Origin: SAR324 cluster bacterium
Lineage (GTDB): Bacteria; SAR324; NAC60-12
Length of the DNA stretch: 64,000 bases
NCBI GenBank assembly: GCA_028281495.1
Contig: JANQJU010000092.1
Span: forward strand, 18,715-82,714
Direction of reading: 5' to 3'
A model generated the notes under the pieces. It ran no database searches. It was not told where the DNA came from and saw only the letters and a list, made by a program, of their open reading frames with translations. Shown piece by piece: positions 1-10,100 of this stretch (its first letter is position 1; each line of letters starts with the position of its first letter). Made by a program: the position numbers and the translations under genes.

Positions 1-3000
1 TGCCAGGATACTACGAAAACCCTCAAGCCAATGAAGAGTCTTTCAACGAGGAAGGTTGGTTCAATACCGGAGATTTGGGAGTTTTGAATCAAGGGAGCCT
101 GACCATCACGGGGCGTGAAAAGGACGTGATTATCATCAATGGCATCAATTATTACAGCCATGAAATCGAATCGATTGTGGAAACCCTGGAAGAAGTGGAA
201 ACTTCATTCACGGCGGCAGTGGCAGTGCGGGTGGCTCATCACGAGACCGATGATTTGGCAATCTTCTTTCACACGCTTCGGCAGTATCCTACTGAGGTAA
301 CTGAAGTGATCAAAAAAATCCGTCGTACTTTAGGACAGACGGGCATGACTGCCGCCTTTATCTTACCAGTGCCCAAAGACACAATTCCCAAAACCTCGAT
401 TGGCAAAATCCAACGGACTCAACTACGCAAACGGTTCGAGGCAGGAGAATTCGATGACGTAGTTCGGAAGGTCGATATTCTCTTAAACAACGCTCAAACC
501 TTGCCCAACTGGTTTTTTCAGAAGGTCTGGCAACCCAAGCGACTGCCCTCCGCTTTGGAAGATTCGAATCTCGGAACTACCCTTTTGTTTATAGATTCTG
601 AAGGTCTGGGACAACAATTTCAGAGGCTCTTACAAACGGCTGGAGTAGCTTGTGTTGTGGTTCAACCCGGTACTGAAATGGTGCGCAAATCGGCATACCT
701 TTATGAGATCCATCCTCATGAAAAAGCACATTACAAAGGATTATGGGACGCTTTGGAGGCAGACGGAGTCTCGGTTCGACACATTGTTCATCTGTGGGCA
801 TATGTACCCGCTCCACCAGAAGTAGAGGCACACTACACCTTGAAAACGGCTCAAACGCTCGGACTTTTCAGCATTTTGTATTTGATTCAAACCTTGGCTG
901 TTCGTGTATCGGAGAATCAAGAAAAAACCTTGTGGGTGAGTACTTGTAACGAACAGTGGGACGCCCACCATGCTCCGAAGGGCATAGAGCACGGTACTCT
1001 CCCTGGATTCTTAAAGAGTTTGGATGCCGAATGCATATGGCTCCGTTGCATTCATGTTGATTGGGACTCCGGAAACCCAGAATCTCATGCTTTGCAACTC
1101 CTTAGAGAATTGCAGTCAGGAGGCTCTGAAACCGAAGTCGTATTCCGTCAAGAAAAACGTCACGTCGTTGCTTTGGAACAAATCTCATTGCCTTCCATTC
1201 CTGCTCAATCTTTCCCTTGGACTGGTGATGGATTTTTTTTATTGACGGGTGGATTGGGTGGATTGGGTACTGTGGTAGCTCAATGGCTCCTCACGCACAT
1301 TCGTGTGCCCGTACTGATCGTCGGAAGAACGGCATTACCTGATCGCGGACAGTGGCCTAAATTTATCGAACGGGACACACCTTTGGGAAAACATCTACGT
1401 CACTTCAAAGCGTTGGAAGCCTTAGAGGGAATCGTAGAATATGCTGCTGCCGACGTACAAGACACGGCACACTTGCGAAATCTTGTCGCGACCTACGAAT
1501 CCCATTGGAGAAGACCACTTGCAGGTATCTTCCATCTCGCTGGACTAGGTAACTTGAAAGCGCATTGGGGTGCTGGTGATCAGCGGCATGTGTTCAATGA
1601 AACTCCGCAAACCTTTGAAGCGATGTTTGCCGCCAAGGTGTTTGGCACGATCTCGTTGTTTCGATTGCTCGCGGACCGTCCTCAGGCTGCGTTTATCGGA
1701 TTTTCATCGGTCAACGGCTGGTTTGGAGGGGCGTCATTCAGCGCCTATTCTGCAGCCAACAGCTTTTTAGAATCGTATCTTTCCTACCAACGCACACAGG
1801 GGCATGCAGCGACTTACTGCTTCAGTTGGTCTTTGTGGCAAAACCTGGGAATGAGTGAAGGCAATCCAGAACTCGCCAACGAAGCTGCCCAAAACCAAGG
1901 ATTCCGTCTCCTTTCTTCTGAACGCGGGTTGCATTCGATGGTCGCGGCTTTGCTGCGCCCTGGTGGGCATTACTTCATCGGGCTAGACCATCGTCACCCA
2001 GTGATCCAGCGCCACCAAGTGGGTAAACTTCAGTTGTCTCAGCAACTGGAGGCTTATGTCCAGGCCGCTCACTCGGAAACGCTGTGGCAACAATTGCTGG
2101 ATGTTTCGCTCAGTGACCGCTTTGGGATACCGAGTTCTTGTGTCTTCCAAATTCTCAAAGCTTTGCCAAAAACGGAAGAAGGTCTGATCGACTACCAAGG
2201 GTTGCGGCACCCCGAATCGAACAAGCCCCCAACACATCGGGGAGTGGCGTTTCAAAACAAACAAGAGGCCATGGTTGCCAACATTTGGAAAACGGTGTTG
2301 CAAACCGACCAATCGATTGGCAATGACGACAACTTTTTCGACTTGGGTGGCAACTCCATTTTGATCGCGCAAGTGCAAAGCAAACTACAGACAGCCTTTC
2401 AAAAACAAATCACAGTCGTTGATTTGTTCCAGCATCCCACGGTGAAAAGTCTCGCTGAATTTCTCCAATCCGATGCAGAAAAACATTTCGCTACCCCTCG
2501 CGAGCCAGAACTCGAAGAATCCATTCGTGCATCGGATTCTTCAGAAATTGCAATTATCGGAATGGCAGGTCGTTTTCCTGGAGCCAAGAATATTCAGGAG
2601 TTTTGGGAAAACCTTCAAAATGAAGTGGAGTCGATCACCTTCTTTTCAGATGAGGAGGTACTCGCTTCGGGAGTGAATGCCGAAACCCTGAAACGGAGAA
2701 ATTTTGTCAAGGCGGGGGGAGTCCTTGAGGGTCTGGAAAATTTTGATGCCAAGTTTTTTGGATTTTCTCCTGCGGAAGCCACTGTCATGGACCCACAGCA
2801 TCGACTGTTTCTTGAATGCAGTTGGGAAGCTTTGGAAGATGCGGGCTACGACACAACCCGTTATTCCGGAACGGTTGGAGTGTACGGAGGCACCTTGCCC
2901 AGCACCTACCTATGGTACCATTTGCAAGTCACAGATGATCTCATTCATCGTAGCACCGGCATGATGAAATTCATGAACAATTTGGTGGATAGCTTGACCA

Positions 3001-6000
3001 CACGCGTCTCATATAAACTCAATTTGCGGGGTCCGAGTTATACTTTACAAACGGCCTGTTCCACGTCGTTGGTGGCCATCCACGTTGCCTGTGACAGTTT
3101 ACGGAAAGGGGAATGTGACATGGCACTGGCCGGAGGGGTGGCAGTGCATCTGCCAGCCAAAACCGGATATCTGTATCAAGAAGGCGGAATCTTATCCCCC
3201 GATGGTCACTGCCGCCCCTTTGATGCCAATGGAAAAGGTACCGTAATGGGAGACGGGGTTGGAGCCGTTGTTCTTAAACGATACGAGCAGGCAATCCAAG
3301 ATGGGGATCATATTTGGGCAATCGTCAAAGGTTCTGCCATCAACAACGATGGATCTCAAAAAATCGGTTACACCGCTCCTTCGGTACAAGGCCAAGTCGA
3401 CGTGATCCGACAAGCTCATGCTCAATCCCAAATTCGTGCTGATAGCATTGCCTACGTGGAAGCTCATGGCACCGCGACCGCCTTGGGTGACCCCATTGAA
3501 ATGCAAGCCTTGGCACAAGTGTTTCAACCTCAAGTGTCTCAGCCAGGCGCTTGTTTATTGGGATCGGTTAAATCCAACATCGGACATTTAGAAACAGCTG
3601 CTGGAGTAGCCGGTGTGATCAAGACGGCCTTATCTCTTTATCATCAATCCATTCCTGCCACACTCCATTTCAACACACCCAATCCTCAATTTGACATGGA
3701 GCAAAGTCCATTTCATGTGAACAACAAAGCCGTCTCTTGGCCTTTGATGGAAGGACCACATCGTGCCGGTGTGAGTGCATTTGGAGTGGGTGGTACCAAC
3801 GCCCATCTCATTTTGGAAGAAGCGCCCAAACGTTCTGCCAATCGTCCGGCGAGGACTGAACAGGTGATTGTCCTTTCGGCAAGGACACCCGAAGCCTTGG
3901 AGCAGGTCACTCAAAATTTGGCGACGCATTTCCAAAGATTTCCTGAAACATCCTTGCCGGATGCAGCCTACACTCTTCAAATCGGACGCCAAGTCTTCAA
4001 TCATCGCCGGGTCACGGTTTGTCAATCTGCGGAACAGTTGATCCAACGTCTTTTGGACGAAGACGCAATTGAGCTGCACACGGTTCATCAATCGAAACAC
4101 CAATCTCCCGATCTGGTATTCATGTTTCCAGGAGGGGGGAGCCAGTACGTAAACATGGGCCGAGGATTATATGAAACAGAGCCTGTGTTTCAGGAAGTGT
4201 TCAACCTTTGTGCAGAACGAATCCACACGTATTTAGGGTTTGACCTCAGAGAGCTGTTGTATCCCCAAGAAAACGAAGAAACCCCAGCCGCTCAACAGCT
4301 TCGGAGCATCGATCGCATGCTTCCTGTGATTTTCACGGTATCTTACAGCATCGCACGTTTGCTTTTATCGTGGGGGCTGGTTCCCAAAGCCATGATTGGA
4401 CACAGTCTTGGCGAGTATGTCGCTGCATGCATTTCTGGTGTTTTGAGTTTGGAGGAGGCTTTGAAGCTGGTTGCAGCAAGAGGGCGTCTGATGAAAAAAA
4501 CAAAAACGGGTGCCATGCTATCCGTGGAGCTTCCTGCAATCGCAGTAGAATCGTACCTCAGTCGTGACCTCTCATTAGGGGTCATCAATACCCCAGACAC
4601 CTGCGTACTTTCGGGAACGCCACAAGCAGTGGAGGCGGTGGAACGACAATTTATACAAACTGGAGTGAAGTGCCAACGGCTCCATATCGATATTGCAGCC
4701 CACTCGGCATTGCTCGAACCCATTCTTGGAGAATTCGATCAATTGCTGGAAACTTTCATGCTCCGCGCACCAGCCATCCCTTTTCTTTCCAATGTTACAG
4801 GGACATGGATTACCTCTAAACAGGCGCGTGATCCCCAATACTGGTGCCAACACCTTCGAAAGACAGTGCGTTTTGATGAAGGCTTGACCGAACTGCTTCG
4901 CTCTCCAGACAACTTATTCCTAGAAATCGGGCCAGGAACCACTCTGACCAGTTTGGTGGGAAAGCACCCTTCCCGCCTTCCACAACAGATTGCCCTTACC
5001 ACAATACGTCACCCCAAAACCCATGAATCCGATGTATTGTTTTTGTTGCGCACCATAGGACGCTTATGGGCTGCTGGCGTCTCTATCGACTGGGAAGCCT
5101 TCCATCATCAAGAGTCTCGACAGCGCGTTCCCCTACCCACTTATCCCTTTGAACAAGATCGGTTTTGGGCAGAGGCCCAAACCAAACAACAATTGCCCAC
5201 GCTGGTATCCAAGGGGGTTTCTCGAACCGCCAATGCCATTCCTCCTCGTAAGTTCAACAACGTGCTTCGTCAAAACAGTGCGATCAGTCCATCTGCCAAG
5301 GCCCTCATTTATGGAAAAATCGAAAGGAAACTGAAAGCACTTTGGCAGGAAGCTCTGGGAGTGAGCACGATTGGCTCCAATGATAATTTTTTTGAACTCG
5401 GAGGGTCGTCCTTAATGGCCGTGGCATTGTGCGAACGAATTTCACAAGAATTCAAACACGAAATTTCTCCATCCGACCTGATGCGACGCCCTACAATCAA
5501 GCGCCTGGAAAAATTTCTTTTGCAACCTGTGTCCAAAATCCCTTCGGTAGTGATGCCCTTGCAAACTCATGGCAGCAAGCGTCCATTTTTTTGTGTGCAT
5601 GACTTCAGCGGAAGCCCCCTGCATTTTGTGGCACTAGTCAAACACCTGGGTAAAGACCGCCCATTTTATGGTTTTCAAGCTCCGGGAGTGGAGGATGATC
5701 AAACTCCACTCAAATCAATAGAAGCCATTGCCACACGATATCTCAAAGCGATTACGGCCTTGCAACCAGAAGGGCCATACTGCTTGGGTGGGTGGTCTTT
5801 CGGCGGATTGGTTGCTTATGAAATGGCCCATCAGCTTCAAAAAAACGGAGAAAAAGTCGCTTTGCTAGCCACTTTCGATACTGGGTTTCTTATCGACTTC
5901 CCACAGATCCCCAATCCTATGGTTGAGTTCAAGGCCTTGACCGAAATGTTGGACAACACTTCTCAAAATCCGTTTGCTTTCAATTTGTTGCAGCTGCACG

Positions 6001-6383
6001 AGGTAATCATTCGTATCAGTCACTTGATGGGCTTCCGTATCAAGTCCAACGAAACACTCCACAAGATGCACACCTTGGAACGAATCGAATATTTGTTTGA
6101 GTTGGAGCGACAGGTTAAACGCATCCAAACCTACTTCGATGCCACTTTTCACGCCTTGCAAGCCTATCACCCAAAAGCGTATGAAGGAGCAATGGTGTGG
6201 TTCCGTGCCGAAGAAGTTCGTGATTTCGACCTTCGGACTATGCCCAATGTCCGTTGCTGGCAGGATTGGGTGGCAGGTCCGATGCACGAAGAAGTGGTGC
6301 CGGGCAACCATGTGAGCCTCTTAGAAGAACCCCACGTGCTCACGTTAGCCCAAGCTTTGAACCGATACCTAGACGACATTTGA
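1..6383 (+). CDS. Modular polyketide synthase, 5' partial: AL(C-term)-KR-ACP-KS-AT-ACP-TE
   Basis: The reading frame is open to the left edge (first full codon at base 3), so the start lies outside the window. Numbering residues from the TTG at 75, the order is: C-terminal part of an acyl-AMP ligase (to ~135); two-part ketoreductase (~150-600) with TGGLGGLG and catalytic Tyr558/Asn562; carrier domain (Ser761 in LGGNS); ketosynthase (~825-1245) with Cys995, His1131 and His1171; acyltransferase (~1345-1640) with Ser1444 in GHSLGE; second carrier (Ser1779); and thioesterase (~1830-2095) with Ser1908 in GGWSFGG and His2079. All catalytic residues checked are present. Family knowledge: AL-KR-ACP loads and reduces a carboxylic (often keto) acid, KS-AT-ACP adds one extender unit, and TE releases. 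The AT motif fits malonyl more than methylmalonyl, which is weak evidence. The domain order matches the end of the 12637 gene plus the 24987 gene. Confidence 0.95.
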   Translation, partial: PGYYENPQANEESFNEEGWFNTGDLGVLNQGSLTITGREKDVIIINGINYYSHEIESIVETLEEVETSFTAAVAVRVAHHETDDLAIFFHTLRQYPTEVTEVIKKIRRTLGQTGMTAAFILPVPKDTIPKTSIGKIQRTQLRKRFEAGEFDDVVRKVDILLNNAQTLPNWFFQKVWQPKRLPSALEDSNLGTTLLFIDSEGLGQQFQRLLQTAGVACVVVQPGTEMVRKSAYLYEIHPHEKAHYKGLWDALEADGVSVRHIVHLWAYVPAPPEVEAHYTLKTAQTLGLFSILYLIQTLAVRVSENQEKTLWVSTCNEQWDAHHAPKGIEHGTLPGFLKSLDAECIWLRCIHVDWDSGNPESHALQLLRELQSGGSETEVVFRQEKRHVVALEQISLPSIPAQSFPWTGDGFFLLTGGLGGLGTVVAQWLLTHIRVPVLIVGRTALPDRGQWPKFIERDTPLGKHLRHFKALEALEGIVEYAAADVQDTAHLRNLVATYESHWRRPLAGIFHLAGLGNLKAHWGAGDQRHVFNETPQTFEAMFAAKVFGTISLFRLLADRPQAAFIGFSSVNGWFGGASFSAYSAANSFLESYLSYQRTQGHAATYCFSWSLWQNLGMSEGNPELANEAAQNQGFRLLSSERGLHSMVAALLRPGGHYFIGLDHRHPVIQRHQVGKLQLSQQLEAYVQAAHSETLWQQLLDVSLSDRFGIPSSCVFQILKALPKTEEGLIDYQGLRHPESNKPPTHRGVAFQNKQEAMVANIWKTVLQTDQSIGNDDNFFDLGGNSILIAQVQSKLQTAFQKQITVVDLFQHPTVKSLAEFLQSDAEKHFATPREPELEESIRASDSSEIAIIGMAGRFPGAKNIQEFWENLQNEVESITFFSDEEVLASGVNAETLKRRNFVKAGGVLEGLENFDAKFFGFSPAEATVMDPQHRLFLECSWEALEDAGYDTTRYSGTVGVYGGTLPSTYLWYHLQVTDDLIHRSTGMMKFMNNLVDSLTTRVSYKLNLRGPSYTLQTACSTSLVAIHVACDSLRKGECDMALAGGVAVHLPAKTGYLYQEGGILSPDGHCRPFDANGKGTVMGDGVGAVVLKRYEQAIQDGDHIWAIVKGSAINNDGSQKIGYTAPSVQGQVDVIRQAHAQSQIRADSIAYVEAHGTATALGDPIEMQALAQVFQPQVSQPGACLLGSVKSNIGHLETAAGVAGVIKTALSLYHQSIPATLHFNTPNPQFDMEQSPFHVNNKAVSWPLMEGPHRAGVSAFGVGGTNAHLILEEAPKRSANRPARTEQVIVLSARTPEALEQVTQNLATHFQRFPETSLPDAAYTLQIGRQVFNHRRVTVCQSAEQLIQRLLDEDAIELHTVHQSKHQSPDLVFMFPGGGSQYVNMGRGLYETEPVFQEVFNLCAERIHTYLGFDLRELLYPQENEETPAAQQLRSIDRMLPVIFTVSYSIARLLLSWGLVPKAMIGHSLGEYVAACISGVLSLEEALKLVAARGRLMKKTKTGAMLSVELPAIAVESYLSRDLSLGVINTPDTCVLSGTPQAVEAVERQFIQTGVKCQRLHIDIAAHSALLEPILGEFDQLLETFMLRAPAIPFLSNVTGTWITSKQARDPQYWCQHLRKTVRFDEGLTELLRSPDNLFLEIGPGTTLTSLVGKHPSRLPQQIALTTIRHPKTHESDVLFLLRTIGRLWAAGVSIDWEAFHHQESRQRVPLPTYPFEQDRFWAEAQTKQQLPTLVSKGVSRTANAIPPRKFNNVLRQNSAISPSAKALIYGKIERKLKALWQEALGVSTIGSNDNFFELGGSSLMAVALCERISQEFKHEISPSDLMRRPTIKRLEKFLLQPVSKIPSVVMPLQTHGSKRPFFCVHDFSGSPLHFVALVKHLGKDRPFYGFQAPGVEDDQTPLKSIEAIATRYLKAITALQPEGPYCLGGWSFGGLVAYEMAHQLQKNGEKVALLATFDTGFLIDFPQIPNPMVEFKALTEMLDNTSQNPFAFNLLQLHEVIIRISHLMGFRIKSNETLHKMHTLERIEYLFELERQVKRIQTYFDATFHALQAYHPKAYEGAMVWFRAEEVRDFDLRTMPNVRCWQDWVAGPMHEEVVPGNHVSLLEEPHVLTLAQALNRYLDDI

Positions 6384-6449
6384 ACACAACCGTGTATTTC
6401 GCACGAATACAAACTTGCTGTTCATGAACCTCACTAATTGGAGCATCTA

Positions 6450-6899
6450 ATGACAGACATTCGAGAAAAATTGATTGGGACCTGGAACTTGGAAACCTTT
6501 GAATTCCAACGTTCGGATGGAGAAGTTTTCTATCCGTTGGGAACGGAACTCGGTGGTACTTTGATGTACACTCCCGAAGGCACAATGTCCGCTCACATCA
6601 TGCGGCGAGATCGTCCTCATTTTGTAGAGAATGACTTCTTGAAAGGTAGCCCCGAAGAGATTCGCTTAGCTTTCAATGGCTATGCTGCGTATTATGGAAC
6701 CTATCATATCACTGAGTCGGAAAACCGAGTCGTTCACCGGGTGGGTGGATCGTTGTTTCCCAATTGGGTTGGCACCGATCAGGTACGCTACTACGCATTT
6801 GACGGGGGGCGATTGACACTCAGCTCAGCCCCCATGTCGGTAGAAGGATTTGAAGTGGTAGCCGTTTTTTCTTGGAGTCGCTGGCGATCCCTAACCTAA
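6450..6899 (+). CDS. Lipocalin-like domain protein (Lipocalin_5 type)
   Basis: About 149 residues starting MTDIREKLIGTWNLE. The LIGTWxL opening, the GxLMYTPEG strand, an internal H-M-RRDRP stretch and the closing LTLSSAP strand match the lipocalin-like PF13924 family, small beta-barrels that often sit beside polyketide and fatty-acid genes. The ATG at 6450 is preferred to the in-frame TTG at 6438 because GGAG lies 7 nt upstream. There is no signal peptide, so it is probably cytosolic. It sits 66 nt after the thioesterase stop and points the same way as the cluster. A role in binding or guiding a hydrophobic intermediate is inference; no catalytic residue can be assigned. Confidence 0.8.
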   Translation: MTDIREKLIGTWNLETFEFQRSDGEVFYPLGTELGGTLMYTPEGTMSAHIMRRDRPHFVENDFLKGSPEEIRLAFNGYAAYYGTYHITESENRVVHRVGGSLFPNWVGTDQVRYYAFDGGRLTLSSAPMSVEGFEVVAVFSWSRWRSLT

Positions 6900-6961
6900 A
6901 TCTTGACTTTGATCTTACTTGACGCCATTCGGATGGAACCTATTTGTTTTTTGAAGGAACA

Positions 6962-7008
6962 ATCGGTCATACTTTATTGTGCTTTTTTGTCACAATCTGG
7001 TGACCGAT
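6962..7008. promoter_or_regulatory. Nested inverted repeat upstream of the kinase-cyclase gene
   Basis: The outer arms ATCGGTCA (6962-6969) and TGACCGAT (7001-7008) are perfect 8-bp complements. Inside them ATTGTG (6976-6981) and CACAAT (6991-6996) form a second perfect 6-bp pair around a T-rich loop. This lies in the 261-bp gap before the 7161 gene. It could be a two-part operator, a cruciform or a terminator-like hairpin for the 6450 gene. No T-run follows the outer stem, so a standard terminator is unlikely. Confidence 0.45.
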
Positions 7009-7160
7009 CACCAATGCCTTCAATAACTTAAATCAAAAGCTAGTAGACAGGTCCAGAAGCTTTATGGTAAGACAAATCTGCCTTAGTTATGGATTTCTAC
7101 TGCACTTTCCCGCTTTCGTTCCTCATTTAGATTAGCAGGAATTTTTCCTCCGGAGTCGAT

Positions 7161-10100
7161 ATGATCAAGCTTCCCAATTATGAAATTTCTGAATGCCTCC
7201 ATCAAGGACAAAAGACGACGGTTTACCGAGGAATACGCATTGGAGACAACTGCCCAGTGATCCTCAAAACCCCGACTTCTGAATACCCCTCGTTGAAGGA
7301 CATTGCACGCTTGAAGCATGAATACGAGCTATTGATGGGTTTCCAAGCAGAAGGGGTGATTCGCGCGTATGATATGGAACGCCTGCATTCTCGGCAAGTC
7401 TTGGTCTTAGAAGATATCCAAGGATCGACGATCAAATACGCTTTAAGCAATGCCAGCCACGAATTAGACAATTTTTTACAAATTGCAATCCAGGTGGCAA
7501 ACACCTTAGGACGGATTCACCAAGCGAATTTGATACACAAAGATATCAATCCTTCCAACATCATCATGAACCCTGAGACCAAACAGGTTCAGGTCATTGA
7601 CTTTGGCATTTCCTCTCGACTGTCACGAGAAAACACAAAAATCAGCAGTCCCGATTTGTTAGAAGGAACGTTAGCTTATATTTCCCCAGAACAAACGGGG
7701 CGAATGAATCGCGCGATTGACTACCGCACCGACTTCTATTCCTTAGGAGCGACCTTCTACGAAATGCTCTCCGGTAGAAGCTTGTTCCCGGTAGGTGATC
7801 CGATGGAACAGGTCCATTCTCATATTGCCAAGCACCCTACCCCGCTGCATGAAGTGAATGCTGACATCCCAATCATGCTGAGCAAAATCATCATGAAGCT
7901 GCTCTCGAAAACTGCGGAGGATCGCTATCAGGGTGCTTATGGCCTACGAGAAGATTTGGAAAAATGCCTCGAACACTGGCAGCATCACGGTTCAATCAAT
8001 GGTTTTCCCATTGCAGAACGGGACATTTCCAGTGTTTTTCAGATCCCTCAAAAATTGTATGGGCGCGAAGAAGAATGGGAGGTTTTGCTCGATGCCTTCA
8101 ATCGGGTCAGTCAAGGCTCAACAGAAATGATGCTCGTTGCTGGATACTCTGGAGTGGGAAAATCGGCATTAGTGAACGAAATCAACAAACCCATTGTTCG
8201 AGAACGTGGCTATTTTGTGAGTGGCAAATTCGACCAATTCAAACGAAACATTCCCTATAGTTCCATCATTCAAGCCTTCCAAAGTTTGATCCAACAGATT
8301 CTCACGGAAAGCAAACAACGAATCGAACAATGGAAAGAAAAACTCGTGCCAGCTTTGGGTGCGAATGGTCAGCTCATTATTGATGTGATTCCTGAAGCAG
8401 AGTGGATCGTTGGGAAGCAACCTCCAGTTCCCGAACTCCCCCCTACCGAATCTCAAAATCGTTTCCGTATTGTATTTCAAAACTTCATCAATGTGTTTGC
8501 CACGGAAGACCACCCCTTGGCTTTGTTTTTAGACGATTTGCAGTGGGCGGACACACCATCATTGAATTTGATCAAAAGTGTGATGACTTCGGAAAGTCGA
8601 TATTTCTTTTTTATCGGAGCCTATCGTGACAATGAAGTGAGTGCAGCCCACCCTTTAATGTTAGCCCTCGAAGAACTTGAGAAGAAGAAACGGGCGGTTC
8701 ACACCATTCGGTTGAAGCCTCTGAATTCAGAACACGTCACGCAGCTCATTCAGGAATCGCTCCATTGCTCCTCCAAGGATGCCCACGAACTAGGCGCCGT
8801 CGTTCATCGAAAAACTCATGGCAATCCGTTTTTTGTGAATGCCTTCTTGCGCTCCCTCTACGAAGAAAAAATCCTGGAATTCGATATCAACCAGGGTTGG
8901 TGGACATGGGAACTGGAAAAAATCCGAGAACTCAAAACCACTGACAATGTCGTGGACTTGATGTTGGGCAAAATGCAGAAGTTGAGTCCGAACACACAAC
9001 AAATTTTGAAGCTCGCTGCTTGCGTGGGAAATCAATTTGACCTTCGAACACTAGCAATTGTCCACGAAAAATCTCAACGACAAACCTCAATGGATCTGTG
9101 GGAAGCAGTGAATGAAGGCATGATCCAACCGGTTGGGCAAGATTACAAAATGGCTGGTGTGGCCGAAGAAGAACATCGAGAAACCGAAGCGGGTCTTGAG
9201 ATTGTATATCAGTTTCCCCATGACCGGGTTCAGCAAGCTGCCTATTCCTTGATTTCCGATGATCACAAGCAGGAGATTCATTTGCGTATCGGTCGCTTGA
9301 TGCTCAAAAACGTAGACAAACATCAATTGGAAGAAAGTTTCTTTGAAATTGTCAACCACCTCAATACCGGCATTCCGTTGATTGACGATTTGCAAGAGCG
9401 TGCCGACTTAGTAGAACTGAATACCCATGTAGGAAAAAAGGCGAAAGATTCCGCTGCTTATCAATCTGCACTTCAATACTGGGAGACCGGTTTGCAACTG
9501 CTTCCAGATGATGTGTGGGAAAGCAATTATCGCTTGGTGTTCGACCTCAGTTTGCAAAAAGCGGAATGCGAATTTCTGGTGGGGAATTACGAACAAGCAG
9601 AAACACAAATGAATCAACTGCTCGACCGGGCACAATCCACCGTGGATAAAGTAGAAGTCTATAAGCAGTTGCAAATCTGCTCTACCGGTCAAAGCAAGTA
9701 TGAAGAGACCATGAAAATCGGAATTGTGGGACTCAAACTCTGCGACATTGACCTCCCTTTACATCCAACCGCGGAGGAGGTTGGAGCCGAGTTGGCGTTA
9801 GCAGAAGAAAATCTGGCAGGCCGCCCGGTGGCAGCCCTATTGGACGGTCCTCGTATGGACGATCCCATCAAAGGATTGGCCATGCGCTTGTTGGTTGAAA
9901 TGTGGGCACCCACTTATATTGCCGGGAATGATTCATTACTGGCTTTATGCACCGTGCGGATGGCCAACATCTCGATGCAATATGGGCACATACCCGAATC
10001 AGCCTTTGCATATGGAGCTTTCGGAATGCTGCTCACCGCAGGACTGAATCAAGTGGATCGTGGCTATGAATTTGGAAAACTTTCCCTCACCTTAGACGAA

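Noticed and set aside
3630..4103. 157-codon - strand frame inside the first synthase
   Set aside because: It lies fully within a strongly supported AT/KS coding region on the other strand, has no ribosome site and no family likeness. The same holds for the many other frames inside the large genes.
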